Assembly (NCBI RefSeq): GCF_052118925.1
Contig: NZ_JBQKGG010000010.1
Coordinates: 26,091-90,090, forward strand
Length of the DNA stretch: 64,000 nt
DNA from: Lientehia sp934351765
Lineage (GTDB): Bacteria > Bacillota > Clostridia > Lachnospirales > Lachnospiraceae
Direction of reading: 5' to 3'
A model generated the notes under the pieces. It searched no databases and was not told the origin of the DNA. It saw nothing but the letters and a program-made list of their open reading frames with translations. Made by a program: the position numbers and the translations under genes. This document shows, piece after piece, positions 44,097 to 52,368 of this stretch (the stretch's first letter is position 1; every line of letters starts with the position of its first letter).

Positions 44097-44993
44097 ATGA
44101 TGAAAAAAGTAATGGCATGTCTGCTGGCGGCGGCAATGGTTCTTTCTATGGCGGCCTGCGGCGGAACAAAGAGCAGTGAGACGACAGCTGCAGCAAAGGA
44201 AACAAAAGCAGAAACAAGTGCAGAAGAGACGAAGAAAGAGGAGACCGAGGCTGCCGGGACAAGCAAAGCTTCTTCCGACGATGGAAGCGATGTGGATTAT
44301 GTAAAGGAAAAAGGCAAGCTGGTGGTCGGTATTACCGAGTTTGAGCCCATGGATTATCAGAATGAGAGCGGCGAGTGGATCGGCTTTGATGCAGATATGG
44401 CAAAGGCCTTTGCCGAGAGCCTTGGCGTAGATGCCGAGTTTGTTGTGATCGACTGGGACAACAAGATCCTGGAGCTGGACGGAAAGACCATTGACTGCGT
44501 ATGGAATGGTATGACCCTGACGGATGAAGTAAAGAGCTCCATGGAGTGCTCCAATGCTTACTTAAACAATGCACAGATCGTGATCGTGCCCGGAGACAAG
44601 GCAGATCAGTACCAGACTGAGGACAGCATTAAAAAGCTTTCCTTTGCAGTAGAGGCCGGAAGCGCCGGTGAAGCACAGGCAAAGGAGCTTGGTCTTACTT
44701 ATACCTCGGTTGCTTCCCAGGCAGATGCTCTTATGGAGGTGGCAGCAGGAACCTCCGATGCGGCAATCATCGACTCTCTGATGGCAGCAGCCATGGTCGG
44801 TGAGGGAACCGGTTACGAGAACCTGACCTACACCGTCGGCCTCAGCACCGAGGAGTACGGCGTTGGATTCCGGAAGGGTTCCGATCTTGCAGAAGCACTG
44901 AACCAGTTCCTCAAGGACAGCTATGCAGATGGCTCCATGAAGGAATGTGCCGATGCGTATAAGGTACAGGCTGCCCTGATCGAGCAGAAGTAA
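44097..44993 (+). CDS. Polar amino acid ABC transporter substrate-binding lipoprotein
   Basis: This solute receptor of family 3 has 298 residues. The signal peptide MMKKVMACLLAAAMVLSMAA ends at the lipobox Cys (MAACGG), followed by a Thr/Glu/Ala/Lys linker and the SBP core: LVVGITEFEPMDYQNESGE, IGFDADMAKAFAE, DCVWNGMTLTDEVK and YGVGFRKGSDLAEALN. GAGGAG precedes ATG 44097; earlier ATGs in the frame lie near or upstream of the likely transcription start. It is the first gene of a three-gene importer. The amino acid specificity is unknown. Confidence 0.93.
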   Translation: MMKKVMACLLAAAMVLSMAACGGTKSSETTAAAKETKAETSAEETKKEETEAAGTSKASSDDGSDVDYVKEKGKLVVGITEFEPMDYQNESGEWIGFDADMAKAFAESLGVDAEFVVIDWDNKILELDGKTIDCVWNGMTLTDEVKSSMECSNAYLNNAQIVIVPGDKADQYQTEDSIKKLSFAVEAGSAGEAQAKELGLTYTSVASQADALMEVAAGTSDAAIIDSLMAAAMVGEGTGYENLTYTVGLSTEEYGVGFRKGSDLAEALNQFLKDSYADGSMKECADAYKVQAALIEQK

Positions 44994-45024
44994 GAAATCC
45001 AAAGAAAAGAATACAGGCGTTCGG

Positions 45025-45049
45025 CAGAGAGCGGTTTTTCCGCTCTCTG
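45025..45049 (+). terminator. Intra-operon hairpin after the lipoprotein gene
   Basis: A 10-bp stem (CAGAGAGCGG / CCGCTCTCTG) has a TTTTT loop, followed by a second possible stem GCGGGAT/ATCCCGC. There is little T-run, so it may give partial termination or mRNA end protection, favouring excess receptor over permease. Confidence 0.5.
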
Positions 45050-45127
45050 TTGGTCATAGCGGGATGCGGAACAGCCGTATCCCGCCTTGGCGTCCTTTCG
45101 GACAGACGCCGGAAAACAGGAGAACGT

Positions 45128-45814
45128 ATGAAACTATTTCTGGAACAACTTCCCGTTGTTGTAAATGCACTGAACGTCGGCTTTTTACAGACCTTAAAAT
45201 TATTTTTTGTAACCCTGATCGGGGCACTGCCCCTGGGACTTCTGATATCCTTCGGTTCCATGTCCCGCTTCAAGCCTTTAAGCTGTCTGATCAAACTGAT
45301 TGTCTGGATTATCCGCGGAACGCCGCTTATGATCCAGCTCTTAATTATCTACTACTTCCCGGGCCTGGTGGCGAAGAGTAATATCTGGGGAGGCGGAGAG
45401 ACCGGGCGTTTTGTGGCTGCGTCCGTCGGATTTATCTTTAACTATGCCTGTTATTTTTCCGAAATCTACCGCGGCGGGATCCAGGGTGTTCCGGCCGGAC
45501 AGGAGGAGGCTGGTCTTGTGCTGGGCATGACGAAGCGCCAGATCTTTTTTAAGGTCACGCTGCTTCAGATGATCAAGCGGATCGTTCCGCCGATGTCCAA
45601 CGAGATCATCACGCTGGTAAAGGATACCTCCCTGGCGCGGATCATTGCCCTCCAGGAGATCATCTGGGCAGGACAGGCATTCATGAAGGGATCCCACGGG
45701 ATCTCCGGAGCCATCTGGCCGCTGTTCTTTACGGCTCTGTATTATCTGATCTGGAACGGGCTTCTGACCGTTCTGTTTGCAAAGCTGGAAAAGAAACTGG
45801 ATTATTTTCGATAG
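45128..45814 (+). CDS. Polar amino acid ABC transporter permease
   Basis: This membrane subunit of the HisM/GlnP type has 228 residues and about five helices. Helix 1 is followed by GFLQTLKLFFVTLIGALPLG and the conserved YFSEIYRGGIQGVPAGQEEAG contact loop (read in two parts), then LGMTKRQIFFKVTLLQ and LVKDTSLARIIAL. AGGAGA precedes ATG 45128. It works with the adjoining ATPase and upstream lipoprotein. Confidence 0.93.
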   Translation: MKLFLEQLPVVVNALNVGFLQTLKLFFVTLIGALPLGLLISFGSMSRFKPLSCLIKLIVWIIRGTPLMIQLLIIYYFPGLVAKSNIWGGGETGRFVAASVGFIFNYACYFSEIYRGGIQGVPAGQEEAGLVLGMTKRQIFFKVTLLQMIKRIVPPMSNEIITLVKDTSLARIIALQEIIWAGQAFMKGSHGISGAIWPLFFTALYYLIWNGLLTVLFAKLEKKLDYFR

Positions 45815-45823
45815 GAGGCAGTC

Positions 45824-46612
45824 ATGGCGATTTTAGAGGTAACACATATCAGCAAGGCATTTGAGGACACGGAGGTCTTAAAGGATATCAGCTTTTCCAT
45901 GGAAAAGGGACAGGCATTGTCCATCATCGGTTCTTCCGGAAGCGGGAAAACTACGCTGCTTCGGTGTCTGAACTTCCTGGAACGGCCCGACGGCGGCATC
46001 ATTCGGGTAAACGGGGAAACACTTTTTGATGCGGCGGATCCCATGACCACAAAGGAGTCTCAGATCCGGCGCAAGCGTCTCCACTTCGGTCTGGTGTTCC
46101 AGTCTTTTAATCTGTTCCCCCAGTACACAGCTCTTGGAAATGTGATGCTGGCGAAGGAACTTCTGGCGAAGGAACGGCCGGATTATAAGGAAAAGAAGAA
46201 AGAGATCCACGATGAGATCGAGGCACAGGCAGAGGAACTGTTAAAGCAGATGGGACTTGGCGACCGGATGAAAAATCACCCGCACCAGCTTTCCGGCGGC
46301 CAGTGTCAGCGTGTGGCCATTGCGAGAGCCCTTGCTTTGGAGCCGGACATTCTCTGCTTCGATGAACCCACTTCGGCACTGGACCCGGAGCTGACGGGAG
46401 AAGTGCTCCGTGTCATGAAGGAGCTGGCGGAGAAGCATATGACCATGATCATCGTGACCCATGAGATGGCATTTGCCAGAGATGTGTCCGATCAGGTAAT
46501 CTTCATGGATGACGGAAGGATCCTGGAGCACGGCACGCCGGCCGATGTGTTCGAAAATCCGAAGGAAGAGCGTACCAGGCAGTTCCTGGCCCGGTATCAT
46601 GAAGAAGCATAG
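45824..46612 (+). CDS. Polar amino acid ABC transporter ATPase (GlnQ type)
   Basis: This energising subunit has 262 residues: Walker A GSSGSGKTTL, Q-loop LVFQSFNLFPQYTALGNV, signature LSGGQCQR, Walker B ILCFDEPTSALDPEL, H-loop VTHEMAFARDV. It has a slightly long charged insert (KERPDYKEKKKEIHDEIEAQ) before the signature. AGGAGG precedes ATG 45824, 9 bases after the permease stop. Confidence 0.95.
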   Translation: MAILEVTHISKAFEDTEVLKDISFSMEKGQALSIIGSSGSGKTTLLRCLNFLERPDGGIIRVNGETLFDAADPMTTKESQIRRKRLHFGLVFQSFNLFPQYTALGNVMLAKELLAKERPDYKEKKKEIHDEIEAQAEELLKQMGLGDRMKNHPHQLSGGQCQRVAIARALALEPDILCFDEPTSALDPELTGEVLRVMKELAEKHMTMIIVTHEMAFARDVSDQVIFMDDGRILEHGTPADVFENPKEERTRQFLARYHEEA

Positions 46613-46653
46613 CGGTTTAAGGATCCGGCAGGCTTTTACAGGAGAAAAAACAG

Positions 46654-46682
46654 TTGACAGAACCGGTACAGCGTGGTATTAT
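46654..46682 (+). promoter_or_regulatory. infC operon promoter
   Basis: TTGACA (46654-46659), 17-bp spacer, TATTAT (46677-46682). Confidence 0.8.
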
Positions 46683-46689
46683 ATAAAAG

Positions 46690-46830
46690 CTGTGTAGAAC
46701 AAAGAAGAGTATCCGCTCTCACCTTGGCGTCCATGAGCGACCGGGTTCCTATATTGTTTTTCTTTGATGTGTTTATAAAGAGAAAAGAAATGGGATTTTA
46801 AGTGGATAGTTCTTCTATCCACTTTTTGTA
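46690..46830 (+). promoter_or_regulatory. Ribosomal-protein (L20-type) leader with attenuator
   Basis: A 240-nt leader precedes infC-rpmI-rplT. It contains GTATCCGCTCTCACCTTGGC and GAGCGACCGGGTTCCTATATT, which look like the L20-binding leader of Firmicutes. It then has a terminator AAGTGGATAG/CTATCCACTT with TTTTT (46800-46827). The likely logic is that excess L20 favours the terminator. The leader identity is from context and memory; the terminator is seen directly. This fills the 310-bp gap. Confidence 0.6.
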
Positions 46831-46922
46831 TTTATTCAAAGCAGTTCGAAGAAAGAATGCAAAATGAAATCGAACCGGTTCTGAATAAATGACTTTTATC
46901 TAAATGATGGGGGTGTCTGGTT

Positions 46923-47429
46923 ATTAGCGAGTTAATGTTGAATGAACAGATCAGAGACAAAGAAGTACGTCTCATTGGCGAAAACGGCGAGCAGCTTGGA
47001 ATTATGTCTTCCAAGGAAGCACAGAAGCTTGCGAGAGAAGCGGAACTGGATCTGGTAAAGATCGCTCCGATGGCAAAGCCGCCGGTATGCAAGATCATCG
47101 ACTACGGCAAGTACCGTTACGAACAGGCCAGAAAAGAAAAAGAGGCCAAAAAGAAACAGAAGGTCATCGAGATCAAGGAAGTCCGTCTGTCTCCGAATAT
47201 TGAGGAAAACGACCTGAATACGAAAGTTTCCGCTGCCAGAAAGTTCATTCAGAAGGGCAATAAGGTAAAGATTACCTTACGGTTCCGCGGCCGCGAAATG
47301 AGTCATATGAATAACTCCAGACATATCCTGGAAGAATTTGCAGAGAAGCTTTCCGACATTGCAGTGGTTGATAAGCCCTCCAAGGTAGAGGGGAGAAGCC
47401 TTGTAATGTTCTTATCGGAGAAGCGATAG
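46923..47429 (+). CDS. infC: Translation initiation factor IF-3
   Basis: This factor binds 30S and proofreads initiator tRNA and start codon, 168 residues. The N-domain LNEQIRDKEVRLIGENGEQLG, linker ARKEKEAKKKQK and C-domain RGREMSHMN match the family (the first read in two parts). No ribosome binding site precedes ATG 46935. The in-frame ATT at 46923 has GGGGGTG 7 bases upstream and gives ISELMLNEQ. IF-3 genes commonly start with AUU-type codons for self-control, so ATT is preferred. It is the first gene of infC-rpmI-rplT. Confidence 0.95.
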   Translation: MSELMLNEQIRDKEVRLIGENGEQLGIMSSKEAQKLAREAELDLVKIAPMAKPPVCKIIDYGKYRYEQARKEKEAKKKQKVIEIKEVRLSPNIEENDLNTKVSAARKFIQKGNKVKITLRFRGREMSHMNNSRHILEEFAEKLSDIAVVDKPSKVEGRSLVMFLSEKR

Positions 47430-47465
47430 AAAATTGGCTGAGCCAAAGTTTAAGGAGGAAGAATC

Positions 47466-47660
47466 ATGCCTAAAGTAAAAACCAGCAGAGCAGCAGCAAA
47501 GCGTTTTAAAAAGACCGGAAACGGAAAGTTAAAGAGAATGAAGGCCTATAAGAGCCATATCTTGACCAAGAAGTCTCAGAAGAGAAAGAGAAATCTTAGA
47601 AAAGCAACCGTTGCTGTTCCCGCAAACGCAAAGGTTATGAAGAAGATTTTACCTTACTAA
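47466..47660 (+). CDS. rpmI: 50S ribosomal protein L35
   Basis: This is a very basic 64-residue protein of the 50S subunit: MPKVKTSRAAAKRFKKTGNG, then ILTKKSQKRKRNLRK, the standard bL35 length and motifs. AAGGAGG precedes ATG 47466. It lies between infC and rplT as in most bacteria. Confidence 0.98.
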   Translation: MPKVKTSRAAAKRFKKTGNGKLKRMKAYKSHILTKKSQKRKRNLRKATVAVPANAKVMKKILPY

Positions 47661-47692
47661 TGCAGTCATAAATAGAAGGAGGAAGACTTAAA

Positions 47693-48049
47693 ATGGCAAG
47701 AATTAAAGGCGGATTAGGCGCTAAGAAGAAGCACAACAGAGTTCTGAAGCTGGCAAAGGGCTACAGAGGAGCTCGTTCCAAACAGTATAGAGTAGCAAAG
47801 CAGTCTGTAATGAGAGCACTTACCAGCTCTTATGCAGGAAGAAAGCAGAGAAAGAGACAGTTCAGACAGCTCTGGATTGCCCGTATCAACGCAGCAGCAA
47901 GAATGAACGGACTTTCCTACAGCCGTTTCATGTATGGCTTAAAGGAAGCAGGCGTTGAGATGAACCGCAAGATCCTTGCAGACATGGCCGTTAATGATGC
48001 GGCAGGTTTTGCAAAGCTGGCTGAGGTTGCCAAGAGCAAACTGGCTTAA
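47693..48049 (+). CDS. rplT: 50S ribosomal protein L20
   Basis: This is an early 50S assembly protein and the operon's own regulator, 118 residues: MARIKGGLGAKKKHNRVLKL, GYRGARSKQYRVAKQ, RKRQFRQLWIARINAAAR. It has the long basic N-terminal helix and globular C-terminus of bL20. AGAAGGAGG precedes ATG 47693. It is the last gene of the operon. Confidence 0.98.
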   Translation: MARIKGGLGAKKKHNRVLKLAKGYRGARSKQYRVAKQSVMRALTSSYAGRKQRKRQFRQLWIARINAAARMNGLSYSRFMYGLKEAGVEMNRKILADMAVNDAAGFAKLAEVAKSKLA

Positions 48050-48134
48050 AACCGGATTATTATTCTGATTGTGCAAACTATTTGAATTGTTGAAATAGAA
48101 CGAAAAATTTTATTCAAAAAAATTCAAAAAGTGC

Positions 48135-48163
48135 TTGCATTATTGAGAAACGTGTGCTATTAT
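48135..48163 (+). promoter_or_regulatory. tRNA-Pro promoter
   Basis: TTGCAT, 17-bp spacer, TATTAT (48158-48163), 45 bp before the tRNA. Confidence 0.7.
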
Positions 48164-48208
48164 ATATGAGGATTTGGTTCTGAGATACTAATGAACCAAA
48201 TCCATAAT

Positions 48209-48282
48209 CGGAATGTGGCTCAGCTTGGTAGAGCGTTCGGTTAGGGACCGAGAGGTCGCAGGTTCGAATCCTGTCATTCCGA
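48209..48282 (+). tRNA. tRNA-Pro (anticodon AGG)
   Basis: The acceptor CGGAATG/CATTCCG, D arm GCTC...GAGC, anticodon stem TTCGG/CCGAG with loop TTAGGGA, and T arm CAGG TTCGAAT CCTG fold cleanly. The anticodon reads AGG. It is 74 nt with no encoded CCA. Confidence 0.93.
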
Positions 48283-48288
48283 CTTTAG

Positions 48289-48320
48289 AGAGCAGATAAC
48301 GAAGGTTATCTGCTCTTTTG
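48289..48320 (+). terminator. tRNA-Pro terminator
   Basis: A 12-bp stem (AGAGCAGATAAC / GTTATCTGCTCT), GAAG loop, then TTTT. Confidence 0.9.
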
Positions 48321-48415
48321 TATTAGAGGAGGCCGGTATTTGAAGGCATGGAAGATGATTCTCCCGGAGCAATGTTTTCCGACTCCGGTGTTCCGAATAT
48401 ATTCTGCACTTCTGC

Positions 48416-48444
48416 TTGCAATAACCAGCCGGCAGGTGTATACT
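48416..48444 (+). promoter_or_regulatory. Promoter of the thiW operon
   Basis: TTGCAA, 17-bp spacer, TATACT (48439-48444), about 20 bp before the riboswitch. The stretch 48321-48415 shows nothing else recognisable. Confidence 0.7.
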
Positions 48445-48462
48445 GATAAGGAAAATAAATAC

Positions 48463-48546
48463 AGGGGAGCTCGTAGAAGCGGGCTGAGAGGAAGTGATCA
48501 ACTTCGACCCTTATACCTGATGCGGATAATGCCGCCGGAGGAAGTC
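48463..48546 (+). promoter_or_regulatory. TPP riboswitch (THI element)
   Basis: The conserved pieces are in order: AGGGGAGCT, GGGCTGAGAGG, GACCCTTATACCTGAT, GCGGATAATGCCG, GGAGGAAGTC. It senses thiamin pyrophosphate and should favour the downstream terminator when TPP is plentiful, lowering thiW-thiM-thiE expression. Confidence 0.95.
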
Positions 48547-48566
48547 GTTTTATAGCGCTTACATTC

Positions 48567-48592
48567 GGAGATACCGCATGGTATCTCCTTTT
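48567..48592 (+). terminator. Riboswitch expression-platform terminator
   Basis: A 9-bp stem (GGAGATACC / GGTATCTCC) with GCAT loop and TTTT, 30 bp before thiW. Confidence 0.85.
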
Positions 48593-48621
48593 ATAATATG
48601 ACGAAAGGAAGTTGTATAAGT

Positions 48622-49143
48622 ATGAATCAGACAAAATGCAGTGTGAAGAAGCTGGCGCTGGCAGGATTATTCTGCGCGGCAGCTGTGGTAGGGAGCCTGT
48701 TCTCCTTCCCGGTGTTTGGGAGCAAATGTTCTCCCGTGCAGCATATGGTCAATATTCTCTGTGCGGTGCTTCTTGGGCCTGGTTATGGTGTGGGTGCGGC
48801 CTTTGCGGCGTCTCTGATCCGCAATCTTCTGGGACTTGGAAGCCTCATGGCATTTCCGGGCAGCATGTTCGGGGCGCTGGCCTGCGGCCTGATGTACTGG
48901 AAAACTAAAAATCTTCCGGGAACGCTTCTGGCGGAGGTGGCAGGAACTTCAATCCTGGGCGGTCTGTGTGCGTATCCGGTCGCAGTCCTTCTTATGGGAA
49001 AGAGTGCAGCTGGGCTGGCATTTTATGTCTATGTGTTTCCGTTCTTTGTATCCACTGCCGGTGGAGCCGTAATTTCCGGTGTGCTGATCTACAGCCTGAA
49101 AAAATGCGGAGCCTTACATAAGATGCAGGAAGTCATCGGATAG
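48622..49143 (+). CDS. thiW: ECF transporter S component, thiazole-type (ThiW)
   Basis: This 173-residue integral membrane protein has about six helices and binds the vitamin precursor for an energy-coupling-factor importer. Family features are LALAGLFCAAAVVGSLFSFP near the start, the KCSPVQHMVNILCAVLLGP segment, and RNLLGLGSLMAFPGSMFGAL. ThiW handles the thiazole precursor in family knowledge, and this fits its place before thiM. ATG 48622 is chosen (AAGGAAG upstream); ATG 48598 lies in the terminator tail and has no binding site. It is controlled by the TPP riboswitch. Confidence 0.9.
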   Translation: MNQTKCSVKKLALAGLFCAAAVVGSLFSFPVFGSKCSPVQHMVNILCAVLLGPGYGVGAAFAASLIRNLLGLGSLMAFPGSMFGALACGLMYWKTKNLPGTLLAEVAGTSILGGLCAYPVAVLLMGKSAAGLAFYVYVFPFFVSTAGGAVISGVLIYSLKKCGALHKMQEVIG

Positions 49144-49158
49144 GGGGAAAAACACCAT

Positions 49159-49980
49159 ATGCTTGGAGAATGTCTGCGGAACGTGAGAGAACGGTGTCCG
49201 CTGATCCATAATATCACCAATTATGTGACTGTCAACGACTGTGCCAACATTCTGCTGGCCTGCGGCGGATCCCCGATCATGGCAGATGATCCGGAGGAGG
49301 CAGAGGAGATCACATCCATTTGTGGGGGTCTGACTATTAACATCGGAACACTGAATCATCGGACAATTCCGTCGATGCTTCTGGCAGGAAAAAAGGCCAA
49401 TGAGCTGGCCCATCCGGTTGTGCTGGATCCGGTGGGAGCAGGAGCATCCAGACTTCGGACCGGTACGGCGCTGAAGCTGCTGGAGAACATTAAGATGACA
49501 GTGATCCGGGGAAATATTTCCGAGATCAAGACGCTGGCGCTGGGGAGCGGAACCACCAAGGGGGTGGATGCAGATGTTGCCGATCAGGTGACGGAAGAAA
49601 ATCTGGATGCGGCTGTATCCTTTGTGAAAGCGTTTGCGAAAAAGACAGGAGCAGTTGTCGCTGTGACAGGAGCGATCGATCTGGTGGGCGATGATACAAG
49701 AGTCTATTGTATCCGAAACGGAAATGCCAGAATGTCGTCCATCACCGGGACCGGCTGCCAGCTTTCATCCATGACAGCGGCGTTTGTGACGGCCAATCCG
49801 GATCGGACACTGGAAGCAGCTGCGGCGGCAGTTTGCACCATGGGGATTGCCGGAGAAATTGCCTATGACCGGTTGTCTGCCATGGACGGAAATGCGTCCT
49901 ATCGGACCTATATCATCGATGCGGTAGATCGAATGACGCCGGAGAAGCTGGAGAAAGGAGCAAGGTATGAAGTGCGATAA
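49159..49980 (+). CDS. thiM: Hydroxyethylthiazole kinase
   Basis: This enzyme phosphorylates 4-methyl-5-(2-hydroxyethyl)thiazole in salvage, 273 residues. Motifs are PLIHNITNYVTVNDCANILL, SPIMADDPEEAEEI, VLDPVGAGASRLR, VIRGNISEIK and the anion-hole Cys loop ITGTGCQLSSMTAAF. The length is typical. GGGGG lies 12 bases before ATG. It ends by overlapping thiE for 14 bases. Confidence 0.96.
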   Translation: MLGECLRNVRERCPLIHNITNYVTVNDCANILLACGGSPIMADDPEEAEEITSICGGLTINIGTLNHRTIPSMLLAGKKANELAHPVVLDPVGAGASRLRTGTALKLLENIKMTVIRGNISEIKTLALGSGTTKGVDADVADQVTEENLDAAVSFVKAFAKKTGAVVAVTGAIDLVGDDTRVYCIRNGNARMSSITGTGCQLSSMTAAFVTANPDRTLEAAAAAVCTMGIAGEIAYDRLSAMDGNASYRTYIIDAVDRMTPEKLEKGARYEVR

Positions 49981-50608
49981 ACAATATATGCGGCTGTATG
50001 CGGTGACAGACCGTGCCTGGGTGGGAAAACAGACCCTGTATGAGCAGGTGGAGGCGGCACTGAAGGGTGGAGTGACCTGCGTGCAGCTTCGGGAAAAGGA
50101 ACTGAGCGAAGAGGACTTTCTGGCGGAGGCGAAGGAAATCAAGGCACTCTGTTCCAGGTATCATGTTCCCTTTTTCATCAACGATAATGTGGACGTTGCC
50201 ATAAAATGCCAGGCAGACGGTGTCCATGTGGGGCAGGAGGATATGAAAGCATCCGATGTACGGGCAAAAGTGGGGGATCAGATGATAATTGGTGTTTCCG
50301 CCCATTCCGTGGAGGAAGCTGTGGAGGCTGTGAAAAACGGAGCGGACTGTCTCGGTGTGGGAGCGATGTTTACAACCTCGACCAAGGCGGATGCAAGCGT
50401 GCTGCCAAAGGAAACGCTGCGAGCCATCTGTGAAGCCGTGGATGTGCCGGTGGTGGCCATCGGCGGCATCGGCGAGAGCAATATCCTGGAGCTTGCGGGA
50501 ACCGGAGCAGATGGTGTGGCTCTTGTAAGTGCCATCTTTGGCGCAGCGGACATTGAGGCACAGTGCCGGAAGCTGCGCGCTCTCTCGGAAGAGATGGTGA
50601 GCCGATGA
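49967..50608 (+). CDS. thiE: Thiamine-phosphate synthase
   Basis: This enzyme joins HMP-PP and thiazole phosphate to thiamin phosphate, 213 residues. It has the TIM-barrel motifs RLYAVTDRAW, VQLREKELSEEDF, FINDNVDVAI, DGVHVGQEDM, GVGAMFTTSTK and VAIGGIGESNI. GAAAGGAGC precedes ATG 49967. The next gene starts within its stop codon (ATGA). Confidence 0.97.
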   Translation: MKCDKQYMRLYAVTDRAWVGKQTLYEQVEAALKGGVTCVQLREKELSEEDFLAEAKEIKALCSRYHVPFFINDNVDVAIKCQADGVHVGQEDMKASDVRAKVGDQMIIGVSAHSVEEAVEAVKNGADCLGVGAMFTTSTKADASVLPKETLRAICEAVDVPVVAIGGIGESNILELAGTGADGVALVSAIFGAADIEAQCRKLRALSEEMVSR

Positions 50609-51258
50609 GGCTTCGCGGGGCAATCTTTGATTTTGATGGGACACTGTTTGATACCATGTCGGTCTGGGACACGGCGGGAGAGGATTATCTGCGTCTGATC
50701 GGTATGACACCGGGGGAAACCATCAACGAAGAGCTGAAAACCATGAGCCTGCAGCAGGCGGCGGAAGCTATCAAGGAGCAGTATCGGATTCCCAAAAGTA
50801 CGGAGACGATCATCGATGAGGTCAATGAGATGGTGGGAGATTTTTATCTGTACAGGGCCGAGCCGAAGCCGGGAATTGAAGAATTTCTGGAACAATTGGA
50901 TAAAGATGGAGTTTCCATGTGCATTACCACGGCGGCGGAACGGCGGCTGGTGGAGGGAGCACTGAAACGCTGCAGCCTGGATCGCTTTTTCGGAGAAATT
51001 TTCACCTGCGGGGAAGTAGGGCACGGGAAGGATGAGCCTATGATCTACGAGCAGGCGCTTTCGTTCCTGGGGACGGAAAAAACGGAGACCGTTGTATTTG
51101 AGGATGCATATCATGCGGCGCGGACGGCGAAAGACGCCGGATTTTCGGTGGCAGCCGTGTATGACGGCCATGAAACAAGCAGCGAGGAACTGCGGTCACT
51201 GGCGGACTGGTATCTGGAGGATTATCGGAGCGCATGGGAGACCATTGACAAGTCGTAA
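50605..51258 (+). CDS. HAD-superfamily hydrolase in the thiamin operon
   Basis: This is a cytoplasmic phosphatase-like protein of 217 residues. The catalytic motif I DFDGTLFDTM, a helical cap, motif II TTAAE, the motif III Lys region and motif IV VFEDAYHAARTAKDAG put it in the beta-phosphoglucomutase/phosphatase subclass. It is coupled to thiE by ATGA, which suggests a thiamin-related phosphate (for example removal of phosphate from ThMP or a precursor), but this is inference. Confidence 0.85.
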   Translation: MRLRGAIFDFDGTLFDTMSVWDTAGEDYLRLIGMTPGETINEELKTMSLQQAAEAIKEQYRIPKSTETIIDEVNEMVGDFYLYRAEPKPGIEEFLEQLDKDGVSMCITTAAERRLVEGALKRCSLDRFFGEIFTCGEVGHGKDEPMIYEQALSFLGTEKTETVVFEDAYHAARTAKDAGFSVAAVYDGHETSSEELRSLADWYLEDYRSAWETIDKS

Positions 51259-51382
51259 CAGCAAGCTTACACAGAAGAATCTGAATTGCAGAGAACTGGA
51301 ACGGTTCCTGTGAAAAATATAGATCAGATTACGGCGGCAGACCGGGGGCACCACCTTCTGTCGCCGGCGGGAGACTTTCATC

Positions 51383-51411
51383 GTTTCATAGGAAAGTGCG
51401 TCCTATCAAAC
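51383..51411 (+). repeat. Palindromic extragenic repeat, copy 2
   Basis: GTTTCATAGGA and TCCTATCAAAC form an 11-bp inverted repeat with one mismatch around AAGTGCG. It matches the unit at 10270-10300 (TTTCATAGGAAAGTTCGTCCTAT shared with one change, quoted in parts). It lies in the gap before thiD. Confidence 0.6.
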
Positions 51412-51479
51412 AAAAAAGGAAGAATATTCCGGAAAGAAGGAACCCGCAGAATAAAAATAATGCGGATCAGGAGGAAAAC

Positions 51480-52292
51480 ATGAAAACAGCATTATCAATC
51501 GCCGGAAGTGATTCCAGCGGAGGCGCCGGTATTCAGGCTGATCTGAAAACGATGACCATGAATGGAGTGTTCGCCATGAGCGCAGTGACTGCGCTGACAG
51601 CTCAGAACACTACCGGCGTAAGCGGCGTGACGGAGGTGACGCCGGAATTCTTAAAACGGCAGATCGATGCGGTATTTACCGATATCCGTCCGGATGCGGT
51701 GAAGCTTGGCATGATACCGAACGGAGCCCTGATGGAAGCAGCGGCGGAGCGTCTTAAGTTTTACGGAGCAGAGCGGATCGTGGTGGATCCGGTCATGGTG
51801 GCAACGTCCGGCTCCAGTCTGATGGAAACAGAGGCGGTCACAGTGATGAAACGCCGGCTTCTGCCCCTGGCCGATCTGGTAACGCCCAATATTCCGGAGG
51901 CGGAGATCCTTTCCGGCATGGAAATCCGGAATAAGGAGGACATGGAAGCGGCAGCGGAAAAGATCAGCAATTCCTGCGGATGTGCCGTGCTTTTAAAAGG
52001 CGGCCACAGCATTGAAGACGCCAGCGACCTGCTGGTTTCCGATGGGAAACACCGGTGGTTTTATGGAAAGCGGATCGAAAATCCCAACACTCACGGAACC
52101 GGATGTACCTTGTCCAGTGCCATTGCGGCAAATCTGGCGAAGGGGTATGACCTGGAGACATCCGTCGGACGGGCTAAGGACTATATTTCTGATGCACTGG
52201 CAGCTATGCTGGATCTGGGGCTCGGAAGCGGTCCCATGAACCATGCATTTGCCCTGACCGGGAAATATGCAGAAGAACCGGTACAGCATTGA
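51480..52292 (+). CDS. thiD: Hydroxymethylpyrimidine/phosphomethylpyrimidine kinase
   Basis: This enzyme makes HMP-PP from HMP in two steps, 270 residues. The ribokinase-fold motifs are ALSIAGSDSSGGAGIQADLK, MSAVTALTAQNT, KLGMI, VDPVMVATSG, TPNIPEAEIL, and the catalytic THGTGCTLSSAIAANLA. CAGGAGG precedes ATG 51480; upstream codons in the frame belong to the leader. A 221-bp gap without a visible second TPP element separates it from the HAD gene. Confidence 0.97.
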   Translation: MKTALSIAGSDSSGGAGIQADLKTMTMNGVFAMSAVTALTAQNTTGVSGVTEVTPEFLKRQIDAVFTDIRPDAVKLGMIPNGALMEAAAERLKFYGAERIVVDPVMVATSGSSLMETEAVTVMKRRLLPLADLVTPNIPEAEILSGMEIRNKEDMEAAAEKISNSCGCAVLLKGGHSIEDASDLLVSDGKHRWFYGKRIENPNTHGTGCTLSSAIAANLAKGYDLETSVGRAKDYISDALAAMLDLGLGSGPMNHAFALTGKYAEEPVQH

Positions 52293-52368
52293 GGTTCAAA
52301 ACGGAAGAGAACGCAGGAAATTTTCGCCGGTAAAGATCGGTGAACAGAATACAAAAAGGAGAATGAAG

